DNA of 22,129 nt from Sulfurovum sp. (lineage in GTDB: Bacteria > Campylobacterota > Campylobacteria > Campylobacterales > Sulfurovaceae). A model generated the notes under the pieces. It was not told the DNA's origin and ran no database searches. It saw nothing but the letters and a program-made list of their open reading frames with translations. This document shows positions 7,778 through 15,265 of the stretch, piece by piece. The translations under genes and the position numbers were made by a program. The stretch's first letter is position 1, and every line of letters starts with the position of its first letter. The DNA lies in assembly GCA_030622375.1 (NCBI GenBank), contig JAUXGC010000009.1, positions 1-22,129 on the forward strand. The letters are read 5' to 3'.

Positions 7778-7783
7778 ATTATA
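7778..7783 (-). promoter_or_regulatory. -10 box very close to the DUF1538 start
   Basis: Read on the minus strand this is gcTATAAT, ending 7 bases before the ATG at 7770. Transcription from it would begin at or next to the start codon. Confidence 0.4.
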
Positions 7784-7825
7784 GCTAACCATAACTTCTA
7801 ATGAGGATAATTTTTCTCTGAAATA

Positions 7826-9778
7826 CTATCGTTTTTCCAAAATCTTTAAAACGCTATTAAAATCTTTCTCATGAGCAAAACAACTGTTTGAGTTGCAAAG
7901 CATAAACCCATCATTGGTATCGTTTTTGATAAGTGCAAACGGATAAGAAATAGTGTCTAGTTCTGTGATGTGCATTGCAAGTTTTTCTTCTTTGGCTTTG
8001 ATGATAATGTCATCTTTGAGATAACGTATAACCATACGCGTCATTTTGGGAGTAGAAATGGGTTGACGCATGACATCATAAGAGTACATTTCTAGTGTTT
8101 TGTAGACAAATTTTTTGTATACAATATCTACTAAAGAACTGATGCTGTAGAGTGCAGAGAGCATCGTTGAGACAGATGACGGATAGGAGCTATCATAGAT
8201 ATCTGCATCTGTTTCAAACTCACCTCTTGAAAATTTCCATTTTCCGTGAACATAATATTTTTCTATGGCAGTATTGGTTAGTTTTGTGGCAGTGATGAGG
8301 TAAGTTTCATCCAAAGTGCTCTCATATGCTTCAATGAGTGCTTCTGCCAAAAAGGCATAGTCTTCCAAAAAAGCTTCTATTTTTGGTTCTTTGCCTATCA
8401 GGGTAGAGTGGAAGAGTTGAGAGTTGATGTACATTGTCTCTAGCAGTTTATCTAATGATGTGATGGCAAATTTAAGGTATTTACTGTCTGCTCTAGCTGC
8501 TTGAAAAAGAGCTTTTATCATCATAGCATTCCAAGATACAATTACTTTAGTATCTATAAATGGATAAGCACGTTTCTCTCTTTGCCTTTTGAGTGCTTCC
8601 ATAGCTTTGGCGTAGTATGGTATTTCTGAAGAGTCCGAGTCATCTATGCGGATAATATTTTTACCTTCAAAATTTCCCTCTTTTGTGATATGTAAATCTT
8701 TTGCTAATTTTTTATGGGCTTTATTTGGGATGTTGACCTTTTCAAATAATTCGAGTGCTTTTTCGTAACTATAGACAAAGTATTTCCCCTCTTCAGTATC
8801 TGTATCTGCATCAGACGCAGAGTAAAACAGACTATTTTTACTCATTTTTTCTAACATGAAGTCTATAGTTTCAAATGCAATATTTTTATAAAAATCATTC
8901 TTAGTTATGTGATAGGCTTTGAGATATACTTCTGAGAGTAAAGCATTGTCGTAAGTCATCTTCTCAAAGTGGGGTACAAGCCATTCGTTATCTGTGCTGT
9001 ATCGACAAAAACCACCATCTACTAAATCGCGTAATCCACCTCTTGCCATAGAAGATAGAGAGAATAGTGCCATATTGAGTGTCTCTTTATTGTCGGTGAG
9101 TTTATAGACATCTAAAAGTAGGTCAAGGGTAGAGGCTTGAGGAAATTTTGGAGCTTTGTTAAATCCACCATCTTGAGTGTCAAAGAGTTGTTTGGCTTGG
9201 TCTGAAACTCTGCCTACGATACTCTCATCCAGTTTGGTAGCTTGTATCTTGTCTTTTTTTGGGTTTAAGTGTTGTAGTACTCTGTCTGCTTCCGTGACAA
9301 GGGTCTTTTTGTCATGTTTATATTTATCGGAAATGACATCAAGCAATGCATTGAAACTCATCATGCCATATTTTGGTTCATCAGGGATATAGGTAGCAGA
9401 GTAAAAAGGTTTAAGTTCTTCAGTAAGGAAGATAGATGTAGGCCAACCCCCTGGACGACCATTCATTAAACGATAAACATCTTGAAAATGTTTGTCTATG
9501 TCAGGACGCTCTTCGCGGTCTACCTTTATAGAGATAAAACCTTCATTTAGGATTTTTGCTGTTTTCTCATCTTCAAAAGACTCATGTTCCATTACATGAC
9601 ACCAGTGGCAAGAGCTATATCCAATAGAGAGAAATATGGGTTTATGTTCTTTTTTAGCTTTTTGAAAAGCTTTTTTACCCCAAGGGTACCAGTTGACAGG
9701 ATTGTCAGCATGTTGTTGTAGATAAGGTGAATGTTCATTTTTAAGATGATTTTGCAAGTTTAAATTCCTTTCAGTCAT
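7826..9778 (-). CDS. thioredoxin-domain protein, YyaL/SSP411 (DUF255) family
   Basis: A 650-residue protein of the YyaL/spermatogenesis-associated protein 20 family: an N-terminal thioredoxin-like domain joined to an (alpha/alpha)6-barrel related to N-acylglucosamine 2-epimerases. The signature start [19 protein letters not shown] (about 16-34) and the CHWC redox motif (C57-C60, in [16 protein letters not shown]) are intact, as are [10 protein letters not shown] (about 109-118) and [13 protein letters not shown] [11 protein letters not shown]. The barrel part shows [20 protein letters not shown] and [17 protein letters not shown]. It has no signal peptide, so it acts in the cytoplasm. The exact reaction of the family is not established; sugar epimerisation is sometimes annotated without proof. 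It is divergent from dsbD and the ribosome site is weak. Confidence 0.9.
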   Translation of the reverse strand: MTERNLNLQNHLKNEHSPYLQQHADNPVNWYPWGKKAFQKAKKEHKPIFLSIGYSSCHWCHVMEHESFEDEKTAKILNEGFISIKVDREERPDIDKHFQDVYRLMNGRPGGWPTSIFLTEELKPFYSATYIPDEPKYGMMSFNALLDVISDKYKHDKKTLVTEADRVLQHLNPKKDKIQATKLDESIVGRVSDQAKQLFDTQDGGFNKAPKFPQASTLDLLLDVYKLTDNKETLNMALFSLSSMARGGLRDLVDGGFCRYSTDNEWLVPHFEKMTYDNALLSEVYLKAYHITKNDFYKNIAFETIDFMLEKMSKNSLFYSASDADTDTEEGKYFVYSYEKALELFEKVNIPNKAHKKLAKDLHITKEGNFEGKNIIRIDDSDSSEIPYYAKAMEALKRQREKRAYPFIDTKVIVSWNAMMIKALFQAARADSKYLKFAITSLDKLLETMYINSQLFHSTLIGKEPKIEAFLEDYAFLAEALIEAYESTLDETYLITATKLTNTAIEKYYVHGKWKFSRGEFETDADIYDSSYPSSVSTMLSALYSISSLVDIVYKKFVYKTLEMYSYDVMRQPISTPKMTRMVIRYLKDDIIIKAKEEKLAMHITELDTISYPFALIKNDTNDGFMLCNSNSCFAHEKDFNSVLKILEKR

Positions 9779-9820
9779 GCTATTTATTCTTTTTTTCTAT
9801 TTTGGGTTAATATTTAGTTG

Positions 9821-9838
9821 ACTATAATGCGTTATAGT
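9821..9838. promoter_or_regulatory. palindrome between divergent redox genes, candidate operator
   Basis: ACTATAA-TGCG-TTATAGT is a perfect 7-base inverted repeat with a 4-base spacer. It lies 43 bases before the yyaL-like start and 87 before the dsbD start, a position suited to a regulator acting on both genes. It is AT-rich, so chance or overlapping -10 boxes (TATAAT at 9823-9828; the arms also give TATAAC) remain possible. Confidence 0.4.
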
Positions 9839-9887
9839 TTTGATATATATATGCGTATGCTACACGTCTTATGCACATACATCATAA

Positions 9888-9893
9888 TATAAT
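9888..9893 (+). promoter_or_regulatory. -10 box for dsbD
   Basis: Perfect TATAAT 31 bases before the dsbD ATG; no clear -35 box. It could also drive the DUF4139 gene that follows dsbD closely. Confidence 0.5.
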
Positions 9894-9924
9894 TGTATAA
9901 AATTTTAGACAAAGAAGAGATAAA

Positions 9925-11697
9925 ATGAGAAATAATTTTAAAATGTTACTTTTAGCAAGTCTATTTTTAAGTACATTTCTGTTTGCAGATTTTGGGAGTG
10001 CGTTAAAAAAACAGAAATTTTTATCGCCAGATGAAGCATTCCAAGTAACTGCTGTTAAAAAAGGTGACGCGATAGAGACAAAATTAACTATTGCAGACTC
10101 TATTCATGTCTATGAAGACTCGTTAAAGTATGAGATTACAAAGCCAAAAACAATCCCTCTTAATGTAACAAAACCACAATCTCATGATTTTGATGGAGAT
10201 AAGGTTTATGAAAAAGAGGTGAGTGTCTTTATCCCTCTAAGCATGATAGAGTCTGAAGTTAAAGGTGACTATACTCTATCTATCTGGTTTGAAGGGTGTT
10301 CGGATAATGGTATTTGTTATCAGCCTATTGTAAAAACTTTTACTTTTAAAGGGGCAGATGCAGGAGTATTTGATAAAATATCTTCACTTGCAAATGAAGG
10401 GAATACTGCTAAAATAGCAGATGTTCTTGGTAGTGAAAGTGCACTTTTTATTATTTTTCTTTTCTTTATATTTGGACTTTTATTGGCACTGACCCCTTGT
10501 GTTTTCCCTATGGTTCCTATACTCTCCTCTATCATTGTTTCTCAAGCTGGCAATGAAAAACCAAGTATGGTAAAAGCTTTTTTTACCTCCTTAGTTTATG
10601 TAGTGGCTATGGCATTGACCTATACGGTAGTGGGTGTAGTGGCGGGATTGCTAGGAGCAGATATACAAGCAGCCATGCAGAACCCTTGGGTACTTACTGT
10701 TTTTGCTGCAATGTTTGTGGCTCTTGCATTTTCACTTTTTGGATATTACGAGATAGGTCTTCCCTCTTCTTGGCAGTCAAAAATTTCTAAAACCAGTGAC
10801 AATGCACAGAGCAAAGGCATACTCGGAACTGCTATCATGGGTTTTCTCTCAGCACTCATCGTAGGACCTTGTGTTGCTCCACCTTTAGGCGGAGCAGTAC
10901 TGTTTATCTCTCATACTGGAGATGCCCTGCTTGGTGGAGTAGCCCTTTTTGTAATGAGTATGGGAATGGGTGTTCCACTGCTGTTAGTAGGTATAGGAGC
11001 AGGTAAGTTTATGCCTAAACCTGGTGGCTGGATGATGCGTGTTTCACAAGTATTTGGCGTGATGATGCTTGGGCTTGCAGTCTTTATGCTTGCGCGCATA
11101 TTGCCTGACAGTTTAACCCTTATCTTATGGGCATTACTCTTTATAGGGTCTGCACTTTATATGGGTGTGTTTGACAGTAGTTCTGAGAGTCAAGGAATGA
11201 TGAAGCTAGTAAAACTGTTAGCTGTGATTTTTATGCTTTATGGAGCTTCTCTTTTTGTAGGTGCAATGAGTGGGGCTACTTCAATGTTGCATCCATTTGC
11301 AAAATTTACTGCTGGGGGTAAAGGCGTTACCATTGTTGAGGTAGATCAAAACTCTCATCTAGGGTATTCAGTAGAGCGCCTGATGAAAGAGGTAGAAGCC
11401 TCAGATAAACCAGTAGTTGTTGATTTTGGAAAAGATTCGTGTACCGCCTGTACAGAGCTTGAAGTGATTACTTTTCCTGATGCTAGAGTTCAAAAGCAGT
11501 TAAAAAGATTTACATTTATCAAAATAGACCTTACAGCCAATAGCGATGAAGATAAAGCACTACTTAAAGAGTTTGAACTTTTTGGTACACCAAACATTAT
11601 CTTTTTTGGTAAAGATAACAAGTATATGCCAGAGAAAAGTTTGACAGGGTTCATTCCACCTAAAAAGTTTGCAAAACATTTAAAAGATATTAAATAA
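9925..11697 (+). CDS. dsbD: thiol:disulfide interchange protein DsbD
   Basis: Inner-membrane protein that carries electrons from cytoplasmic thioredoxin to periplasmic thiol proteins such as DsbC and cytochrome c maturation factors. All three parts are present in 590 residues. After a signal peptide (cleavage near residue 21) comes the N-terminal DsbD-alpha domain, with C125 and C131 in FEGCSDNGICYQP. The central membrane domain (about 172-450, roughly eight segments) has its cysteine pair C192 (LTPCVFPMVP) and C316 (GPCVAPPLGG). The C-terminal thioredoxin-like domain carries CTAC at C506/C509 (DFGKDSCTACTELE), against CVAC in E. coli. AGAAGAGA at 9913-9920 is the ribosome site. The exported DUF4139 gene follows after 16 bases, suggesting an operon. 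Confidence 0.95.
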   Translation: MRNNFKMLLLASLFLSTFLFADFGSALKKQKFLSPDEAFQVTAVKKGDAIETKLTIADSIHVYEDSLKYEITKPKTIPLNVTKPQSHDFDGDKVYEKEVSVFIPLSMIESEVKGDYTLSIWFEGCSDNGICYQPIVKTFTFKGADAGVFDKISSLANEGNTAKIADVLGSESALFIIFLFFIFGLLLALTPCVFPMVPILSSIIVSQAGNEKPSMVKAFFTSLVYVVAMALTYTVVGVVAGLLGADIQAAMQNPWVLTVFAAMFVALAFSLFGYYEIGLPSSWQSKISKTSDNAQSKGILGTAIMGFLSALIVGPCVAPPLGGAVLFISHTGDALLGGVALFVMSMGMGVPLLLVGIGAGKFMPKPGGWMMRVSQVFGVMMLGLAVFMLARILPDSLTLILWALLFIGSALYMGVFDSSSESQGMMKLVKLLAVIFMLYGASLFVGAMSGATSMLHPFAKFTAGGKGVTIVEVDQNSHLGYSVERLMKEVEASDKPVVVDFGKDSCTACTELEVITFPDARVQKQLKRFTFIKIDLTANSDEDKALLKEFELFGTPNIIFFGKDNKYMPEKSLTGFIPPKKFAKHLKDIK

Positions 11698-11713
11698 ATT
11701 TTAGGATAAAGAT

Positions 11714-13105
11714 ATGCATAAACTAGTAATGGCTATTTTGGTTTTTTCAACTATGGCTCTCTCAAATACAATAGTGCCCAATACAGGTTCTGACTTAAAG
11801 ATAACTATATATAACAGTAACCTCTCTTTTGTGAATGATAAGAGAACTGTTGAGGTAGAAGAGGGCAAACAAAAATTAGTTTATGAGGGTGTACCAAAAT
11901 TAGTGATTACCCAGAGTGTTGTGCCTACATTTACTGGCGTAAAGACCAATCTTTTTTCACAAAATTATGTATATAATCTTATCTCTTTGCAGTCGATGCT
12001 GAACAATAGTGTAAACAAAGAAATAGAGTACTTTACTTATGAGGAGGAGGGTAAAAAAGTATTTTCTAAAGGAGTATTGCTCTCTGTCTCTCCACATGTG
12101 ATGGTTCAAAACTCTAAGAGTGGTAAAATATATACTCTAAACTCTCAAACACAAGTAGTATTCAAGCAGGTGCCTGCAAGCATGATAACAAAACCAAGTC
12201 TTATTTGGAATGTTGAAACTGAAGCTGGCGGCAAATTGGAGATTGACTTAAAGTACTTAACAACCGGTATTTCATGGAAGAGTGATTATGTATTAAATCT
12301 ATCAAAAGATACTTTAGACCTTAATGGTTGGATTACTGTAACTAACAATTCTGGAGTAGCCTATAATAATGCTCAAATTTCATGTTTAGCTGGAGATGTA
12401 AACAGAGCAAGAGAAGTTATTAGGAACAGAAGAGTTTACAAATCTCAATCTTCAGATATGTTATTGATGGAAGCAGTAAAAGAAGAGTCTTTTTCTGGTT
12501 ATCATCTCTATACAATTCCTTTTAAGGAGAGTATTGCAAATAAGCAAACCAAACAGATAGTGTTTACTAAAAAAGAGAAGATAAAATATAAACATTATGG
12601 TAAATCTATCAATAGCCGTTTTGAAAATTATGGAGAAATGAAACTTATATTTTCAAACATAATAGAGTTTCAAAATAGTAAAGAGAACAATATGGGAATT
12701 GCTTTGCCAACGGGAATAGTAAGAATGTATCGAAAAGACAGCAAAGGCGATACTCACTTTATAGGTGAGCAAAGAGTACATAATATACCAGAGGACGAAA
12801 CAGTAAAACTAACTATAGGTAAACTTTTTGATGTGGTAGGTGAAAAAACTGTTAGTAAATATATTGCAAATAAGCACCATAGAAATGTAGAGACTACTTA
12901 TACTATACGAAATCAAGGCAAAGAGGCAGTAGAACTTAAAATAGAAGAGAATATACCTGTTTATGGAGAAAAAATTACGGTAAAGACAAGTTGTAAAGAT
13001 AACTGTTCAGTTAAAAAGAAAAATGCTTTTGTTCGTGAGTTTACTATCAAATTACAAGCAAAAGAGAAGTATGTGTTTACTTCAGAGTTTAAAGTAAATT
13101 ATTGA
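11714..13105 (+). CDS. exported DUF4139 domain protein
   Basis: A 463-residue protein with a signal peptide (hydrophobic residues 4-17, likely cleavage near 18), so it lies in the periplasm or at the outer membrane. The body is beta-rich. The segment GGKLEIDLKYLTTGISWKSDYVLNL, followed by DLNGWITVTNNSGVAYNNA (about 172-220), is the DUF4139 signature also found in MuiA-like proteins; no enzymatic motif is visible and the function is unknown. It contains three cysteines, C224 and the close pair C427/C431 (TSCKDNC), which could form a disulfide. Since it follows dsbD by 16 bases with an AGGAT ribosome site, a link to thiol redox control in the periplasm is possible but only suggested by position. 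The beta-rich C-terminus ends KYVFTSEFKVNY, not a clear outer-membrane barrel end. Confidence 0.78.
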   Translation: MHKLVMAILVFSTMALSNTIVPNTGSDLKITIYNSNLSFVNDKRTVEVEEGKQKLVYEGVPKLVITQSVVPTFTGVKTNLFSQNYVYNLISLQSMLNNSVNKEIEYFTYEEEGKKVFSKGVLLSVSPHVMVQNSKSGKIYTLNSQTQVVFKQVPASMITKPSLIWNVETEAGGKLEIDLKYLTTGISWKSDYVLNLSKDTLDLNGWITVTNNSGVAYNNAQISCLAGDVNRAREVIRNRRVYKSQSSDMLLMEAVKEESFSGYHLYTIPFKESIANKQTKQIVFTKKEKIKYKHYGKSINSRFENYGEMKLIFSNIIEFQNSKENNMGIALPTGIVRMYRKDSKGDTHFIGEQRVHNIPEDETVKLTIGKLFDVVGEKTVSKYIANKHHRNVETTYTIRNQGKEAVELKIEENIPVYGEKITVKTSCKDNCSVKKKNAFVREFTIKLQAKEKYVFTSEFKVNY

Positions 13106-13135
13106 TAGCTTTCACATAAAAAGAGTTAATTTAGA

Positions 13136-13141
13136 TACAAT
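13136..13141 (+). promoter_or_regulatory. possible -10 box for the cvfB-like gene
   Basis: gaTACAAT, 26 bases before the start codon and inside the gap after the DUF4139 gene. It differs by one base from the consensus. Confidence 0.35.
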
Positions 13142-13167
13142 ACATCATACTAAAAACGGAATAACAA

Positions 13168-14046
13168 ATGCCAGAAAAAAAAAATAATGAAAAAATTCTC
13201 AATAAAAAGATTAGTATCGGTGAAATTAATACTTTAAAAGTAGAACGAGATACAGACTTTGGGTATTACCTCACGGCTGGGGATTTTAATGAAGTGCTTT
13301 TGCCTAACATCTATATAATGGAAGATGAGATGCCAATGGGGTCACTCTTGGATGTATTTGTTTATACAGATTCAGAAGATAGACCCGTAGCCACAACTAA
13401 AATGCCTTACGCAAAATTAGGGGAGTATGGATACTTTACAGTGGTGGATTATAAATCTTATGGAGCTTTTGTAAATTGGGGATTGCCTAAAGACCTTTTT
13501 GTTCCTCTATCTCAACAAAAAGAGCATTTTACTATCGGGAAGAAGTATCTTTTGCGTGTCTGTTTTGATGAGCAGATAGGACGCTTGTTTGCTACACAGA
13601 AGATAGGTAAATACTTTAACCGTGATATGAAAGGTTTACATCAAAACAAAGAATTGGATGTGATAGTTCTTGCTAAAACACCTCTTGGATACAAAGTGGT
13701 AGCAGATAACCAGTATGAAGGTATGCTTTTTAATAATGAAATTTTTGAAAACATTAAAATAGGCGATAGAAAAAAAACTTATATAAAGTCCGTAAGAAAA
13801 GATTTTAAACTTGATTTGTCACTGCAACCCATAGGAATTAAAGCAAAGGTAGATGAAGCCAAAAATTCCATTACCCAACTACTTACAGAGGCAGATAGTG
13901 GAGAGTTACTATTTACATATAAGAGTGATGCAGATGAGATAAAAAAAGTTTTTGGTATGAGTAAAAAAAACTTTAAGCGTACATTGACAGAGTTGATAGA
14001 GAGTAAAAGCATAATACTTACAGAAAAGTCCATTAAACTTCCATAA
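13168..14046 (+). CDS. CvfB-like S1-domain RNA-binding protein
   Basis: A 292-residue cytoplasmic protein resembling CvfB (conserved virulence factor B): several S1-type RNA-binding folds followed by a winged helix. I place S1-like units at about 13-65, 70-135 (YGYFTVVDYKSYGAFVNWG, the clearest) and 145-205 (LDVIVLAKTPLGYKVVADNQYEGMLFNNEIF), and the winged helix at about 225-290 (LLFTYKSDADEIKKVFGMSKKNFKRTLTELIE). It probably binds RNA and tunes expression after transcription; its targets are unknown. The ribosome site is poor (CGGAAT at about 13157). The third to sixth codons contain a run of ten A residues, a place where replication or transcription slippage could shift the frame. The gene has its own weak promoter and is followed by the yidB-like gene after 45 bases. 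Confidence 0.85.
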   Translation: MPEKKNNEKILNKKISIGEINTLKVERDTDFGYYLTAGDFNEVLLPNIYIMEDEMPMGSLLDVFVYTDSEDRPVATTKMPYAKLGEYGYFTVVDYKSYGAFVNWGLPKDLFVPLSQQKEHFTIGKKYLLRVCFDEQIGRLFATQKIGKYFNRDMKGLHQNKELDVIVLAKTPLGYKVVADNQYEGMLFNNEIFENIKIGDRKKTYIKSVRKDFKLDLSLQPIGIKAKVDEAKNSITQLLTEADSGELLFTYKSDADEIKKVFGMSKKNFKRTLTELIESKSIILTEKSIKLP

Positions 14047-14057
14047 ATCTTTTTTGC

Positions 14058-14063
14058 TATAAT
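14058..14063 (+). promoter_or_regulatory. -10 box for the yidB-like gene
   Basis: tttttgcTATAAT, a perfect hexamer with the T-rich upstream region typical of this phylum, 28 bases before the ATG. Confidence 0.6.
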
Positions 14064-14091
14064 ATTTTATATCAACATAAAGGAATATAAT

Positions 14092-14538
14092 ATGGATTTA
14101 ATGGATTTACTTAAAGTGGGTAGCTCGCTCATTCAAAATAATAGTGACAGTGCAACAACAGGTTTGGACGTGGGTGACATTGCCAGTGCGTTAGGCGGAT
14201 TGCTTGGAAACAGTGAAGGTGGTCTTGACCTTGCTTCTCTTGTAAGTGGACTCTCTCAAAATGGTTTAGGTGAGATTGTAGGTTCTTGGTTAGGGTCTGG
14301 TGAGAATTCAGCTATCTCTATGGAGCAAATTACAGATTTGTTGGGTTCAGATAAAATAGCTGAATTTGCTTCACAATTAGGGTTAAGCAAAGAGAGTGCA
14401 GCAGGTGCATTGGCAGATGCTCTTCCTCAAGTAGTAGATCAGGCTACATCTGGTGAAAACTCTATAGTAGAAGATATGTTGACGCAAGTAGGTGGTGCAA
14501 GTGGTGCTATGGATATGTTAGGAAAAATGTTCAGATAG
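14092..14538 (+). CDS. YidB-like protein (DUF937 superfamily)
   Basis: A 148-residue protein, rich in Gly, Ser and Leu, matching the YidB type of the DUF937 superfamily. Visible features are the Gly/Leu-rich middle (ASALGGLLGNSEGGLDLASLV, about 32-52, shown here only in outline), NGLGEIVGSWLGSGEN (about 56-71), the ISMEQITDLLGSDKIAEFASQLGLS segment (about 75-99) and DALPQVVDQATSGE near the end. There is no signal peptide and no strong membrane segment. The function of the family is not known. AAGGA at 14079-14083 is the ribosome site, and the gene stands alone under its own TATAAT box. It converges with a second DUF937 protein on the other strand, with a hairpin between. Confidence 0.85.
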   Translation: MDLMDLLKVGSSLIQNNSDSATTGLDVGDIASALGGLLGNSEGGLDLASLVSGLSQNGLGEIVGSWLGSGENSAISMEQITDLLGSDKIAEFASQLGLSKESAAGALADALPQVVDQATSGENSIVEDMLTQVGGASGAMDMLGKMFR

Positions 14539-14548
14539 TATGTTAATC

Positions 14549-14576
14549 AAAGAGAAGGGCACGTACCTTCTCTTTT
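14549..14576. terminator. bidirectional terminator
   Basis: AAAGAGAAGG pairs perfectly with CCTTCTCTTT around a 7-base loop. TTTT follows on the plus strand, and TTT lies at the end of the stem on the minus strand. It lies between the convergent yidB-like and DUF937 genes and can serve both. Confidence 0.75.
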
Positions 14577-14588
14577 AAAATAGTGTTA

Positions 14589-15152
14589 TTATGTTTTGAA
14601 AATATTCTTCATTGCCATCCCCATAATGTCATCCATCATCGAGCCATCCTTATCTTTATCTAGCATACTAGTTAAAATACTCTCTAGTCCACCAGCAGAT
14701 TGTGCTTGAGGCTTCTCTTGATACTCATTGATGCTTGGTGCAGCTTTTTTGGTTAATGCCCCTATGATTAGAGGAGCGAGCATAGGAAGAATACTTTTAA
14801 TAAGGTCAGTACTTATTCCAGTTTCTTGCCCTACATGTTTCGCCACTTCTCTAGAGTTCTCTTTTGAACCAGTTAGTTGTCCAAGAATATCATTACCTAT
14901 AGTTGCAAGGTCATCTCTCTTCATAGTCTCTTCTGGTTTATCAAACATTTCTGAGAATTGAGAGTCTTTTATTTGGTCTAAAAGTCCACCAGAATCTCTG
15001 TCGCTTTGGAGATTTTCTTTTGCGGAACCCATTAAAATAGGTGCTAATTTGCCTATGATGGAGCCTGCATCCCCTATATCGATACCTGCTTGCTTTGCAA
15101 TATTTTTTACAATTGTAGGGTTATTTATGAGCATATCTATTAATCCAGCCAT
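14589..15152 (-). CDS. DUF937 domain protein
   Basis: A 187-residue protein with the DUF937 pattern: an N-terminal segment GLIDMLINNPTIVKNIAKQAG (here residues 3-23, helical), IGKLAPILMGSAKENL (about 33-48), a second similar helix pair DLATIGNDILGQLTGS (about 80-95) and TGISTDLIKSILPMLAPLIIGALTKK (about 110-135). The C-terminus (about 140-187) is polar and rich in Asp, Met and Lys. Repeated ILPMLAPLI-type helices are usual in this family, whose function is unknown. There is no signal peptide. The ATG at 15152 is preceded by AAGGATA on the minus strand. It shares superfamily membership with the converging yidB-like neighbour, which hints at a paired role. Confidence 0.82.
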   Translation of the reverse strand: MAGLIDMLINNPTIVKNIAKQAGIDIGDAGSIIGKLAPILMGSAKENLQSDRDSGGLLDQIKDSQFSEMFDKPEETMKRDDLATIGNDILGQLTGSKENSREVAKHVGQETGISTDLIKSILPMLAPLIIGALTKKAAPSINEYQEKPQAQSAGGLESILTSMLDKDKDGSMMDDIMGMAMKNIFKT

Positions 15153-15234
15153 TTTTATATCCTTTATTATGTATTTGTATAGATAATTATATCTAAAATT
15201 TTGTGTAGAAATAGTATATCGCTCTTAGCTTTGT

Positions 15235-15240
15235 TATAAT
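15235..15240 (+). promoter_or_regulatory. -10 box for the nuclease-fold gene and hemJ
   Basis: ttgtTATAAT, a perfect hexamer 25 bases before the TTG start at 15266. The space upstream is shared with the promoter of the divergent DUF937 gene. Confidence 0.55.
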
Positions 15241-15265
15241 AGCGTTAAAACCTCAGGATAATATA

